Assembly (NCBI GenBank): GCA_902622985.1
Contig: CACNSH010000002.1
Location: 124,001 to 188,000, forward strand
Reading direction: 5' to 3'
Length of the DNA: 64,000 bases
Source of the DNA: an uncultured Pelagibacteraceae bacterium
GTDB taxonomy: Bacteria; Pseudomonadota; Alphaproteobacteria; Pelagibacterales; AG-422-B15
Under the pieces are notes generated by a model that searched no databases, had not been told where the DNA came from, and was given only the letters and a program-made list of their open reading frames with translations. Of the stretch, positions 18,484 through 27,375 are shown one piece after another. A program made the translations under genes and the position numbers. Every line of letters starts with the position of its first letter. The first letter of the stretch is position 1.

Positions 18484-19176
18484 ATGAAAAAACTTAACTG
18501 CCTTGTAACAGGTGCGTCCTCAGGTATAGGAAAAGAGATCTCAATAGAGTTATCTACCTATGCTAAACATATATACATATGTTCTCAAAATATACAAAAA
18601 CTTGAAATTGTTCACGATAAAATAATTGAAAATAATTGTGAGTGTACAATTGTGCCTCTAAATTTATGTGATGAAAATGTAATTGAGAATTTGGCTAAAC
18701 AAATACAGGTCAAAGATACTTCCTTGGATATATTAGTTCTTTCAGCAGGAATTATTAACGAACTTTCTCCTGTTGAGTCAATTGATCTAGAAAATTTTAA
18801 AAATATTATAAACTTGAATTTCTTATCAAATTTTAGAATGGTTAAAAGTTTTCATTCATTACTCAAAAGTTCAAATAATGCCTATATAGCTGCAGTTTCT
18901 TCACTAAAAGACCCTTCAAAAGAATATTACTGGGGCATTTATCAGCCTATTATGACAGCGTTAAATGAGCTTTTATTAACCTATTCAAAAGAAAACAAAG
19001 GTACAAATATAAAAACAAATATTTTTTGTCCACTTGCTGTTAATACAAAACTTAGAGATGTCGTAATGCCTGGCGAAGATAAATCTAAGATAAGTGATCC
19101 AAAAGATATAGCTGTTAAAATTGTAAATTATATTTTAGAGGCAGACGGTACAGGAGAAATAATCGAAATCAATTGA
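18484..19176 (+). CDS. Short-chain dehydrogenase/reductase-like protein, catalytic Lys replaced
   Basis: A 230-residue Rossmann protein with a clear cofactor motif TGASSGIG (residues 9-16) and LSAGI where classical SDRs have NNAG. The catalytic Ser (139 or 140) and Tyr153 are present, but the YxxxK motif reads YQPIM, so the lysine is Met157. The PG motif after beta-6 is PLAVNTK. An SDR gene after cvpA (and purF) is common in alphaproteobacteria. Loss of the lysine suggests an altered or non-catalytic role, perhaps only nucleotide binding. The end overlaps der by 8 bases tail to tail. Confidence 0.8.
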   Translation: MKKLNCLVTGASSGIGKEISIELSTYAKHIYICSQNIQKLEIVHDKIIENNCECTIVPLNLCDENVIENLAKQIQVKDTSLDILVLSAGIINELSPVESIDLENFKNIINLNFLSNFRMVKSFHSLLKSSNNAYIAAVSSLKDPSKEYYWGIYQPIMTALNELLLTYSKENKGTNIKTNIFCPLAVNTKLRDVVMPGEDKSKISDPKDIAVKIVNYILEADGTGEIIEIN

Positions 19177-19984
19177 TATAAGGATTTTTTGAAGTTTTGA
19201 AGTCATACAAAATTGGTACACCATCAAGTTTGAAATAGCTTCTAAAAGAGTTATCAAAAAATTTTTGAAATAATTGTGGTGGTTTTTTCTGAATGTTTAT
19301 AAATATTTTAAACTTTGGAATTTTATTTTCTAATTGAACAATATACTTTGGTTTTATTTCTATTTTATTAAATCGTGGTAACGTTGATCTTTTGTTCAAA
19401 TAGTTAATAAATTTGTTTAGTTTTTGTTTATTAATTTTTATCGATATCAATTCTTTTTTTAGTATAATTTCTTTTAAAACATTTGATATTCTTGTATTAT
19501 TTTTTGCAGAAATAAAATCAATATTAATTAATTTGTGTTTACTATAATTATTACGTAGATGTTTTTTGATATTTAACTGGTATTTTCTTTTATCATCAAG
19601 AATATCGACTTTATTAAATAAAAAGAATAGAATTTTATGTTTGCTTAATGCTAAATCTGCAAGACGAAAATCTTGTCTTGTAATACTTTCTAGTGAATCG
19701 ATTAAAAGCACTGTGACATCAACATTATTTATTATTTTAATAACTTCTAAATTTCGAGCCAATTCATGCTCTTCTTTAACTTTACTTCTTCTACGCAGCC
19801 CAGGCGTATCAACGATAATAAATTCGAAATTTTTGTGAGTAAATTTTTGTTTAATGAGAGATTTTGTTAATCCATATTCATCACCAACAGGTGAAATATA
19901 CTCTCCGAGCAATGTATTAAATAATGTTGATTTTCCAGAATTTGGCTTTCCAATAATGCCTATATTAATTTTACTTAAATTCAT
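19169..19984 (-). CDS. der: Der/EngA GTPase with a single G domain plus KH domain
   Basis: Der is an essential 50S assembly GTPase, normally about 440-490 residues with two tandem G domains and a KH-like domain. This protein has 271 residues and one G domain: G1 GKPNSGKST (12-20), G2 Thr40, G3 DTPG (59-62), G4 NKVD (124-127), G5 ISA (158-160). The segment DTPGLRRRSKV matches the second G domain of Der, and the C-terminal part (about 180-271, ending in KNPY) matches its KH domain. So G domain 1 is absent. The gene keeps its usual place after bamB and starts inside it by 14 bases, so no missing half lies upstream. Confidence 0.85.
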   Translation of the reverse strand: MNLSKINIGIIGKPNSGKSTLFNTLLGEYISPVGDEYGLTKSLIKQKFTHKNFEFIIVDTPGLRRRSKVKEEHELARNLEVIKIINNVDVTVLLIDSLESITRQDFRLADLALSKHKILFFLFNKVDILDDKRKYQLNIKKHLRNNYSKHKLINIDFISAKNNTRISNVLKEIILKKELISIKINKQKLNKFINYLNKRSTLPRFNKIEIKPKYIVQLENKIPKFKIFINIQKKPPQLFQKFFDNSFRSYFKLDGVPILYDFKTSKNPYIN

Positions 19985-21269
19985 AAACGTTGGAGTTTTC
20001 GTCAGACAAATAAATTGAATCAGACAGGATTATAGGTGGGACCAATGCACCTTTAACACCGATTGACTCAGTTAAAAGTATTTCGCCTGAGATAGGTGAA
20101 ACTACTTTTAACTCACCAAAATACGAAATATTATAAATTAAATTATTTATTAAATAAGGACCAAGCCAAAGATTTAAATTTTCAGTCTTTTGACCTTTTT
20201 TATACTTTGACAGTTCAGTAATCCAGTAAACCTCTGAACTGTCTTTGTTCAAACAAATTAATTTTCCATCTTCGTTAATAACATATATTTGATTCCCTGT
20301 AATAATTGGCGTTCTATATCCTGACAAATCTTTCGCCCAATTTCTCTGTCCGTTAGTGGCATTAACAGAGACAAGCTTTCCATTTGAGCTCAATGAATAA
20401 ATCGTATTGTTTGATACCACAGGGCTTGCTGATATATCTTTGATATCAAAGTTGCTGACCATTGATATTTTTGAAACATTTTCTGACCAGATGGGCTGGC
20501 CAGTATCAAAAATAAAAGCTACGAGCTCTCCGTTGCTAAAAGGAGCAATAATTGTATTTTCGAATGCTACTGGAGATGAGGTAAATAAATTTTTCTTTGT
20601 TTCTGAAATTGTTTGAAATGACCAGTTAACTTCTCCATTTATCACATTAATTGAAAAAATTCTGTTATCAGCTGAAATAAAATATATGTATCCTCTATAT
20701 ATAAGCGGTGGCGATAAAATTGGATATTCTATTTTTGTTGACCAAATTTCTTTGCCATCTTCAGAATTTAATAATTTTATTTGACCGTACCCATCAACAA
20801 ACACTAATTGATTATCAAAATAAGCAATTCCACCTCTAACAATCTCATATTTTTTTATTCCCTCAATTCTGACATCTACTTTGAACAATGTTTTTTTTGT
20901 TCGGGTATCTACACATTCAATATAGCCATGGCTTAATACATGGCACAGATTATCGTTAAAAAATATGGGTTGTATAATATTTACTGGTCCTTTTTTACCC
21001 GAAATAATTTTTGATCTGTCGTTAAAAGAGGCATCTGAATAAATATTATCTAGATCATTTGATGGATTCAAAAAATGCTGAGACCAAAAATTTACTTCTT
21101 TTGGTTCATTTATCAGTATGTCACCAGGATCAAGATTTAGAGTTTCAGAGATTTCTGCACTGTAACTTAAAACAGGAAAGCCACTGGCAGTTTCATTGAT
21201 TTCTTCATTCCCGGAACATGAAATAAGAAAGAAAGATATAAATAAAAATATATATGATTTGTTGAACAT
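19971..21269 (-). CDS. bamB: Outer-membrane assembly lipoprotein BamB-like (PQQ beta-propeller)
   Basis: BamB is the propeller subunit of the BAM complex that folds outer-membrane barrels. The 432-residue protein has a lipoprotein signal ending in the lipobox LISC with Cys18, then repeated PQQ-like blades with W-x-x-x-L/V and GxV/I-YF-x-D patterns. It sits in the order panB-yfgM-bamB-der, the usual context. It starts one base after the preceding gene's stop and overlaps der. Together with SurA and LptD in this window it points to standard BAM-dependent outer-membrane assembly. Confidence 0.88.
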   Translation of the reverse strand: MFNKSYIFLFISFFLISCSGNEEINETASGFPVLSYSAEISETLNLDPGDILINEPKEVNFWSQHFLNPSNDLDNIYSDASFNDRSKIISGKKGPVNIIQPIFFNDNLCHVLSHGYIECVDTRTKKTLFKVDVRIEGIKKYEIVRGGIAYFDNQLVFVDGYGQIKLLNSEDGKEIWSTKIEYPILSPPLIYRGYIYFISADNRIFSINVINGEVNWSFQTISETKKNLFTSSPVAFENTIIAPFSNGELVAFIFDTGQPIWSENVSKISMVSNFDIKDISASPVVSNNTIYSLSSNGKLVSVNATNGQRNWAKDLSGYRTPIITGNQIYVINEDGKLICLNKDSSEVYWITELSKYKKGQKTENLNLWLGPYLINNLIYNISYFGELKVVSPISGEILLTESIGVKGALVPPIILSDSIYLSDENSNVYEFK

Positions 21270-21270
21270 A

Positions 21271-21903
21271 CTAATCTATGATTTCAATAAATTTGTTAGC
21301 TCTTATTTTAATTTCTACAGGGACATCTGGAGTATCAATTAAATTCTGGAAATTTTTTTTACTTTCTTCATTTTTTCCAAGAATAAGCTTTTTAAATGAA
21401 ATAAGTTCATTAAATAGATATTTGAAGTTACTATCACGCATTCTGTCATCAGTGAGATAGCTCATAAATTCTTCTTCGCTCGAATTATCAATTTTTAATA
21501 AAAGTAAAAAATATATTGCTAAATCTGCAATTATTGGAACATATTTTTCATCGTCAGTTAATTTTTCTAAATCAAGAATCCCATCTTTAATATTACCATT
21601 TTCTATCTTTAAATTTGCAATTTTTAATTCAGCTATACTTGATATATATTTGTTGTTAGAGTTAATAAGCTCATCTAATAAAGAGTATTGTTCTGAAATG
21701 TTTTTGCTGTTTGTTGCTTTAATATATGTTTCAATGAGTTTTTCATTATTTGATTTCTCAATTGAAACCATTACTTGATATCCGATAATTGACCCTATTA
21801 TGATCACTAGAGTTAAAATTACATATAAACCGTATCTTTTAAAAAGATTAGACAGTTTTTCTTTTCTTAAATCTTCATCGACCTGTCTTAAAATATCGCT
21901 CAT
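21271..21903 (-). CDS. YfgM-like tetratricopeptide membrane protein
   Basis: A 210-residue protein with a cytosolic N-terminus (SDILRQVDEDLRKEKL), one transmembrane helix (about 25-46) and a periplasmic helical repeat region. This is the layout of YfgM/TPR_21 proteins, which in E. coli associate with the SecYEG translocon and PpiD and act as periplasmic chaperone partners. The location directly before bamB supports the assignment. Its start shares one base with the end of panB. Confidence 0.8.
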   Translation of the reverse strand: MSDILRQVDEDLRKEKLSNLFKRYGLYVILTLVIIIGSIIGYQVMVSIEKSNNEKLIETYIKATNSKNISEQYSLLDELINSNNKYISSIAELKIANLKIENGNIKDGILDLEKLTDDEKYVPIIADLAIYFLLLLKIDNSSEEEFMSYLTDDRMRDSNFKYLFNELISFKKLILGKNEESKKNFQNLIDTPDVPVEIKIRANKFIEIID

Positions 21904-22730
21904 TAATCTTTACCGTTATTACTTACGATCTGTGGACGCATATGATAAATATGGTCTGATGAAGGAAAAGTTCTATCTTTAACTTCTTCAGCATACTTGC
22001 TTACAGCTTTCTTAATAGTGTTATCTAAATCGACATATTTTTTTACAAATTTTGAAGCAACATTTGTTAATCCCAACATATCTTCTGTTACTAATATCTG
22101 ACCATCACAATTTGGAGATGCTCCTATTCCAATAGTAGGAATGTTTAAAATTGAAGTTATTTCTGCGGCTAATGGCTCAGCCATGCCCTCTAAAACCACT
22201 GAAAATGCTCCCGCATTTTCAACAGCAACTGCATCATCGATATATTTTTGCCACTCAGATTTTACTTTTCCTCTTACTTTATAACCTCCATCTATCAATA
22301 CACTCTGCGGTTGAAGACCTATATGGCCCATTACGGGAATTGAGCTTTTTGTAAGATGTTCAATTGTTTTGTACATTTTTTGTCCGCCTTCTAGCTTAAC
22401 ACCGTTGCAATTAGTTTCTTTCATAACACGGGCTGCATTCATAAATGCTTTTTCAACAGATTCTTCATAGGTTCCAAATGGCATATCAACAATTACACAA
22501 GATTTATTTGAAGCTCCAACAACAGACTTCGCATGCTTAATCATTTGCTCAAGCGTAACTTGAAGTGTATTCTCATAATCATAAAGAACCATCCCGAGCG
22601 AGTCTCCAACCAACATTAAATCAACCTGTTCGTCAATAGCTCTAGCAATTGGTGCCGTATATGCAGTTAGACATACAATTGGACTCTTTCTTTTGAGTGA
22701 TTTTATATCATTAGCTGATTTTCTTAACAT
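21903..22730 (-). CDS. panB: 3-methyl-2-oxobutanoate hydroxymethyltransferase
   Basis: First committed enzyme of pantothenate synthesis: adds a hydroxymethyl group from methylene-THF to 2-oxoisovalerate. The 275-residue protein shows ITAYTAPIAR-like N-terminus (here LTAYTAPIAR), metal-binding VGDSLGMVLY, and GHIGLQPQS and IGIGASPNCDGQ. All expected residues are present. No panC is seen in this window. The pathway feeds CoA and the ACP prosthetic group. Confidence 0.96.
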   Translation of the reverse strand: MLRKSANDIKSLKRKSPIVCLTAYTAPIARAIDEQVDLMLVGDSLGMVLYDYENTLQVTLEQMIKHAKSVVGASNKSCVIVDMPFGTYEESVEKAFMNAARVMKETNCNGVKLEGGQKMYKTIEHLTKSSIPVMGHIGLQPQSVLIDGGYKVRGKVKSEWQKYIDDAVAVENAGAFSVVLEGMAEPLAAEITSILNIPTIGIGASPNCDGQILVTEDMLGLTNVASKFVKKYVDLDNTIKKAVSKYAEEVKDRTFPSSDHIYHMRPQIVSNNGKD

Positions 22731-22787
22731 GGGATCGGTTTATACTTGATAAATTGGAAAAATTCTAGGGAAAGCTTAGTTTTGGAA

Positions 22788-23312
22788 TTATTCTTCTAAT
22801 TCACTGTCTATTAATACAGCTATTAGAAGAGCCGGTTCAGAGCCATTATTTACCCATGCGTGATTTGTGCCTCTTTGTACAACAACATCAAATGGATTTA
22901 TTTTTACCTCTTCTTCATCCAAAATTAAAGTTACATCTCCTTTTAGCAGTATAATATAATCAATTGTCTTGGTTTTATGCATTGCTGGATGTTTTGTTAC
23001 ATCAACTCGGTGATGAGCTGCGCCTATACGACTGAAGGCTTGCTCAGCCATTTTATTTAGCGCCTCGAGCGGGACACCTTTTGGAGTAGGCATTATTTGA
23101 AAATATCGAAATTTAGAACCTCCTTTAGGAGGTGATAAAATTATATCGCTATCAGCTCTGTCTTTACTACTTGTTGTATCAATAGTATTTCCGTCTTCGT
23201 TCCATATCTCGAATAGACCTCCGATTTCTTCTCCTATAGAGCGTGCTGGTGGGCCGTCAATTTTAATTATAGATTTGCCATTGTCATTATGTCCTGTAAC
23301 AATTCTTCTCAC
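22788..23312 (-). CDS. Cupin-domain protein
   Basis: A 174-residue protein with a single C-terminal cupin barrel. Putative metal ligands lie in the HPAMHKTKTIDYIILLKG stretch, and the second cupin motif is around PFDVVVQRGTNHAW. The N-terminal 80 residues resemble those of small cupin proteins found near aromatic or acid metabolism genes, but I cannot name a substrate. It is 18 bases upstream of nothing enzymatic that would fix its role; the neighbour on the same strand is an unknown anchored protein. Catalytic versus regulatory function is open. Confidence 0.7.
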   Translation of the reverse strand: MRRIVTGHNDNGKSIIKIDGPPARSIGEEIGGLFEIWNEDGNTIDTTSSKDRADSDIILSPPKGGSKFRYFQIMPTPKGVPLEALNKMAEQAFSRIGAAHHRVDVTKHPAMHKTKTIDYIILLKGDVTLILDEEEVKINPFDVVVQRGTNHAWVNNGSEPALLIAVLIDSELEE

Positions 23313-23330
23313 TTAATAATCTCCTTTATT

Positions 23331-23849
23331 TTAATCTCTTCTAACGTTTGGAATTATATCCTCTTGATAACCTTCTTTAAAAGTTTTTCGATCACCATAA
23401 ATTTCAGTTTCAAACCATTCTACAAATTCTTTTGATTTGATTCCCCTCCAATATTTCCAAGTTGACTGTGCGATGGGTGCTTTCATGGTGCCCAATTTCA
23501 ACATATGCATTCTCATTTTTAAATGCGTTTCATCAACAAAACCTTTTTCAACTTTTTCATATGTATCAAAAATATCTACTAGTAATGCATTTACATATAC
23601 TGCCACTCTCCACTTATCTGCGTTATCCAGTTCGCCTGCTGCCCAATCTTTCGAGAGAAAATTACTAAATTCTCTATCTTTCGATGTATTAAAATACCTC
23701 TCATACATTCTATGTGTTAATGAATGTCCAAATTGTGCTTTTGTGATTTCATTTTGCTGATGTATTTGTACTCCTAAATAAATAACAGAAACAACTACAC
23801 CAAACGCTGCAACCATTTGCACAATAATTATTACTGTTTCTGTACTCAT
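23331..23849 (-). CDS. Unknown protein with N-terminal membrane anchor
   Basis: I do not recognise the function. The 172-residue product has one N-terminal helix (about residues 5-26) followed by a mostly helical soluble region rich in Trp, Tyr and charged residues (for example DKWRVAVYVNALLVDIFDTY). No catalytic motif is evident. Similar small anchored proteins are common in marine bacterial genomes. It reads in the same direction as the cupin gene, which starts 18 bases downstream of its stop, so the two may be co-transcribed. Confidence 0.62.
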   Translation of the reverse strand: MSTETVIIIVQMVAAFGVVVSVIYLGVQIHQQNEITKAQFGHSLTHRMYERYFNTSKDREFSNFLSKDWAAGELDNADKWRVAVYVNALLVDIFDTYEKVEKGFVDETHLKMRMHMLKLGTMKAPIAQSTWKYWRGIKSKEFVEWFETEIYGDRKTFKEGYQEDIIPNVRRD

Positions 23850-23925
23850 GAATACTGACTATACATTATTATACTTTTGTGGCAAAAAATTTGCTTAAAT
23901 CGATTTATAAAAATTAATTTAATAA

Positions 23926-25356
23926 TTAACTTTTAGTAGTAGCGAAAGCCTCTAATGCTTTTTGTCTGGACGTACCAATCTCGACAATTGGCATTGGATA
24001 ATCTTTACCAAGTTTTACATTTGCCGAGTCTAAGACATCTTTAGGTGCTTCCCAAGGATTAAATAAATACTTATTTGGCATATCCTTAAGTTCAGGAATG
24101 TATTTTTTTGTATATTTGCCATCCGGATCAAATTTCTGCCCCTGCATCACAGGATTAAATATTCTAAAATAAGGTGCAGCATCCGCTCCAGAACCTGCAA
24201 TCCATTGCCACCCTGCACTATTATTGGCAAGATCGGCATCAACTAAACAATCCCAAAACCATCTCTCACCATGGTGCCAGTGCAATAGTAGGTTTTTGAC
24301 TAAAAATGAACCCACGACCATTCTTAGACGATTGTGCATATACCCAGTCTGCCACAGTTCCCTCATGCCAGCGTCTACTATGGGATACCCTGTTAGTCCC
24401 TTTTGCCATTTTTTTAATACATTGTTATTTTTATCCCAAGGAAATTTATCAAACTTCTTTTGAAGATTTTCTTTTGGTAAAGTTGGGAAGTGATACAGAA
24501 GATTAAAAGAAAACTCCCTCCATCCGAGTTCACTTAAAAAATGATCCAAATCTCTTTTAATTTCTTTTTTTCCTTCTTGGGTTTTTGATCGATACCAAAC
24601 TTGGTTTGGTGATACCTCTCCAAAATGTAAATGAGGAGACAGTTGTGAAACATTGTTTCCAGATGGAAAGTTTCTACCATCTTTATAGTTAGAAAGGCCT
24701 TCTTTTATAAAGACATCAATTTTATTATGGGCACCTTTCTCCCCTGGAGTCCATAGCTTTTCCATCTCTCCATACCAGTTGTTTTCCGGCATTAGTTCTA
24801 GATCATCTATACTTATACTATTCATCTTATCCAAGAGTAGATTGTCTATCTTAGGTTTTTGAATCGGTGTTCTCGGCATTTCAGAGTTCAAACAACCTTT
24901 TCTGTAGTAAGGGGTAAATACCTTATAAGGAGTGCCATCATTTTTTACTACATTCCATGGTTCCCATAGAAGAGATCCATTAAATGTGTTTACACTTATT
25001 TTATTATCTTCAAAAAAACTTTTGATTTGTTTGTCTCTTTTTATTCGCCACGGTTCATAACATCTATTCCAGAATATCTCTTTAACATTATAAATTTCAG
25101 TAAGTTTAATAAGGATTTTCTTTGGATCACCTTTATACAGACTCAAATTATTATCTAGTGATTTTTTTAGAGCAATCAATGATTGGTGAAGCCACCATTT
25201 ACTCGCGGAGCCATTAATATGTTCTTTCGAGTTTTCATCATCAAATATAAAAATTGGCAATGTCGCACCATTTTTTATCGAGTTATATAATCCTGGATTG
25301 TCTAATAGACGCAAATCTTGTCTGAACCAGAAGATGTTAATATCCTTTTTAGGCAT
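23926..25356 (-). CDS. phrB: Deoxyribodipyrimidine photolyase
   Basis: Light-driven repair of UV-induced cyclobutane dimers. The 476-residue protein has the N-terminal antenna domain (NIFWFRQDLRLLDNPGL) and the FAD-binding helical domain with GREFSFN-like, TGYPIVDAGMRELWQTGYMHNR and DADLANNSAGWQWIAG motifs, which carry FAD contacts and the tryptophan electron path. Length and motif set fit a class I CPD photolyase. A cryptochrome-like role cannot be excluded by eye. Its presence suits a sunlit habitat. Confidence 0.93.
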   Translation of the reverse strand: MPKKDINIFWFRQDLRLLDNPGLYNSIKNGATLPIFIFDDENSKEHINGSASKWWLHQSLIALKKSLDNNLSLYKGDPKKILIKLTEIYNVKEIFWNRCYEPWRIKRDKQIKSFFEDNKISVNTFNGSLLWEPWNVVKNDGTPYKVFTPYYRKGCLNSEMPRTPIQKPKIDNLLLDKMNSISIDDLELMPENNWYGEMEKLWTPGEKGAHNKIDVFIKEGLSNYKDGRNFPSGNNVSQLSPHLHFGEVSPNQVWYRSKTQEGKKEIKRDLDHFLSELGWREFSFNLLYHFPTLPKENLQKKFDKFPWDKNNNVLKKWQKGLTGYPIVDAGMRELWQTGYMHNRLRMVVGSFLVKNLLLHWHHGERWFWDCLVDADLANNSAGWQWIAGSGADAAPYFRIFNPVMQGQKFDPDGKYTKKYIPELKDMPNKYLFNPWEAPKDVLDSANVKLGKDYPMPIVEIGTSRQKALEAFATTKS

Positions 25357-25406
25357 TGATTAGAATATAGTCTAAATAATTAAGCTTTCCATACTATGCA
25401 AATTTA

Positions 25407-25922
25407 TTAAATCTTATATTCAAAGTTTTGAGTTGTTGGGTTGTGCCCCAATAATTTAGCGCCATTTCTTATATGATAGTGTGTTGCCATGGGAGTTAGA
25501 GGTGAAAGTGTAACTATTCTTTTGTATCCCATTTCCTTACCAAATTTTAGAGCCTCTTCCATGATTTTGCGTCCCGCCCCTTTTTTACGAGACCATACTG
25601 TGTAAGCGATAATTGTATCCGCATTTTGCTCATAAACTGCCAGGCGGCTCATCAAATCTAATTCTCTTACTGAATGAGGAACGTCCTTAGTAAACGCCAA
25701 ACACATAATGCCCTCTATTTGATTATTGTATTCTAGACCATAAATTTTCCTATCGTGTGAGGTTCTCCATTTTACATCAAGTTCAGGTCTTACAGGATCT
25801 TCAGTCACGTCAATATGGTCTAATTCAATAAATTTAGATGTCTTTATCCAACTAAAATCAGTTAGATTTAGGTTAAATATTGATTTAAAAAAATTTAATA
25901 TTTTTTGAAAAAAATTATTCAT
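25407..25922 (-). CDS. GNAT-family acetyltransferase-like protein
   Basis: A 171-residue protein with a GNAT-like core. The acetyl-CoA pyrophosphate loop fits SRKKGAGRKIMEEALKFGKEMGYKRI (about residues 112-137, shown by the R-K-K-G-A-G-R-K core), followed by a strand VTLSPLTPMATHYHIRNGAKLLG, where the usual end-of-domain N-G-A motif occurs. The N-terminal 25 residues are hydrophobic and aromatic and may associate with membrane. The substrate is unknown. It lies between photolyase and a saccharopine-dehydrogenase-like gene without overlap. Confidence 0.68.
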   Translation of the reverse strand: MNNFFQKILNFFKSIFNLNLTDFSWIKTSKFIELDHIDVTEDPVRPELDVKWRTSHDRKIYGLEYNNQIEGIMCLAFTKDVPHSVRELDLMSRLAVYEQNADTIIAYTVWSRKKGAGRKIMEEALKFGKEMGYKRIVTLSPLTPMATHYHIRNGAKLLGHNPTTQNFEYKI

Positions 25923-26047
25923 TAATTAGTTAATTTTACAAAGCTATTACCTTGGCTCAATAACTCCTATCATTTTAGTGTCAGCCTTAAAAGGCAAATT
26001 ATTATCTTGATTCATAAAAGTAGACAGATCTCTAGCATACAAATTGA

Positions 26048-27202
26048 TTATGATCTTCTAGTAATTATAGTATTTAATACAAATTTATCACCCGCTCCTT
26101 TTTTGAAGTAATCAAAAAAAATTTTTGGATCGATAATCGGTGACTCTGGAGTATGAACTCCATTTTTATTAATTTTACCATCAATAAACATTTGAACACC
26201 CGCTGTCAGAGGTAACGAGGTTGCTTCACCCATAGAAAAATTATTAATATCACCATCAATTGTAACTCCAATTGATGTAAATTTATTTTCTTTTAGACCT
26301 TCTGCATAACCATAAATACTAGGAAGATTTTCTTTTTTATAATCTGACATATCTGAACTATTTAGACTATCAAGCCAAGTCAAAATTCTTGCGGCAAAAT
26401 TTTTGGTAATAAATTTTATATTTATTAAAAATCTAATAGTTTTTAAAATTGCTATAAAACTACTCTCAATGCCATGCATTAAATTATAAGACTCTTTAAT
26501 GTCCTGGTAGTTGTTAGGAAATGTTATAGCTTCAGGGTGTCCAAAAATATATGTGCTTCTTTTCCCAATATCAGGATAATCAACCTTGATTTCTTCAAGA
26601 GGTTTTGCCATTTTAAAATTTCCATTTTTAAAAATTTTAACCTCTCCAATCATTTGCTCTATACCATGCACCATTGCAGCGCTAACTCCAGATTGAGATG
26701 ACTCACTTTCTGGTTTTGCGGCAGACATATCCCAGCCTGTATAAACTTTTCTTACTTCATCGAGTTCAGATATTGCTATATGGGCTAGTATATTTGTTAG
26801 TCCTGGACTTGCTCCAAGACCTATAATAGCTGTGATATTTGCCTTTTTTGCATCTTCATTCATTTGAAGCATCTTTTCAGTTGGCTCCCAATCGTCGCAG
26901 ATATCAAAGTAGTGTGTTTTAGTTTGAATTGCAGCTTTGAGTATAAGTTCTGCAAATAAAAAAAATGGGCCGGTCGTATTGACTACAATATCAACTTTTG
27001 ACATTTCCGATTTTAGGGTTTCAAATTCTCTGATATCTAATTTTAAACCTTCAACTCTATTGTCAAAATGTGAAGCAAACTTTTTTGCCGATAAAGAGTT
27101 AACGTCCGCTACATAAATCTTTTCAATCTGTTTTATGTTGTGCAAGTATAGAACTGCATATCTTCCCATGCCGCCACTTCCACCTAATGCTAAGACCTTC
27201 AT
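26048..27202 (-). CDS. Saccharopine dehydrogenase family NAD(P)-dependent enzyme
   Basis: A 384-residue protein that begins with a Rossmann motif LGGSGGMGRYAVLYL, then VNTTGPFF and the GLGASPGLTNILA stretch typical of the saccharopine dehydrogenase/carboxynorspermidine synthase superfamily. These enzymes reduce imines between amino acids or polyamines and keto acids. Substrate-specific residues cannot be judged by eye, so lysine, polyamine or other imino-acid metabolism are all possible. A tiny ORF with a CxxC motif ends 3 bases before its start. Confidence 0.75.
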   Translation of the reverse strand: MKVLALGGSGGMGRYAVLYLHNIKQIEKIYVADVNSLSAKKFASHFDNRVEGLKLDIREFETLKSEMSKVDIVVNTTGPFFLFAELILKAAIQTKTHYFDICDDWEPTEKMLQMNEDAKKANITAIIGLGASPGLTNILAHIAISELDEVRKVYTGWDMSAAKPESESSQSGVSAAMVHGIEQMIGEVKIFKNGNFKMAKPLEEIKVDYPDIGKRSTYIFGHPEAITFPNNYQDIKESYNLMHGIESSFIAILKTIRFLINIKFITKNFAARILTWLDSLNSSDMSDYKKENLPSIYGYAEGLKENKFTSIGVTIDGDINNFSMGEATSLPLTAGVQMFIDGKINKNGVHTPESPIIDPKIFFDYFKKGAGDKFVLNTIITRRS

Positions 27203-27205
27203 AAA

Positions 27206-27301
27206 TTACTCCCACTCAATAGCACCTGCATTTAGAAGCCTTGTATTACAATGTTTACAGGGACTTTTTTTAAAGTGTGTAAGTTTTGCGTTAGTTTTCA
27301 T
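27206..27301 (-). CDS. Possible 31-residue CxxC microprotein
   Basis: A complete short frame from ATG (27301) to TAA (27206) encodes 31 residues: a basic N-terminus, then SPCKHCNTRLLN with a CxxC pair, and the end GAIEWE. It stops 3 bases before the saccharopine-dehydrogenase-like start, a spacing typical of coupled genes. No clear Shine-Dalgarno is seen. The last 24 bases match 20 of 24 with the end of guaA about 530 bases away, which could be chance or a relic. Expression and function are unknown. Confidence 0.35.
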   Translation of the reverse strand: MKTNAKLTHFKKSPCKHCNTRLLNAGAIEWE

Positions 27302-27375
27302 TTATTTAGCATGTATATTTTACAATTATTCAAATTTTATCTGAATACCTTTTGCATAAAAAAAATTTGAGATGT

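Noticed and set aside
25947-26015. A 22-codon minus-strand frame (start MNQDNNLPFK) between the saccharopine-like and GNAT genes
   Set aside because: Complete but very short, with no motif, no clear ribosome-binding site and no support from context. It might be a relic; I could not tell.
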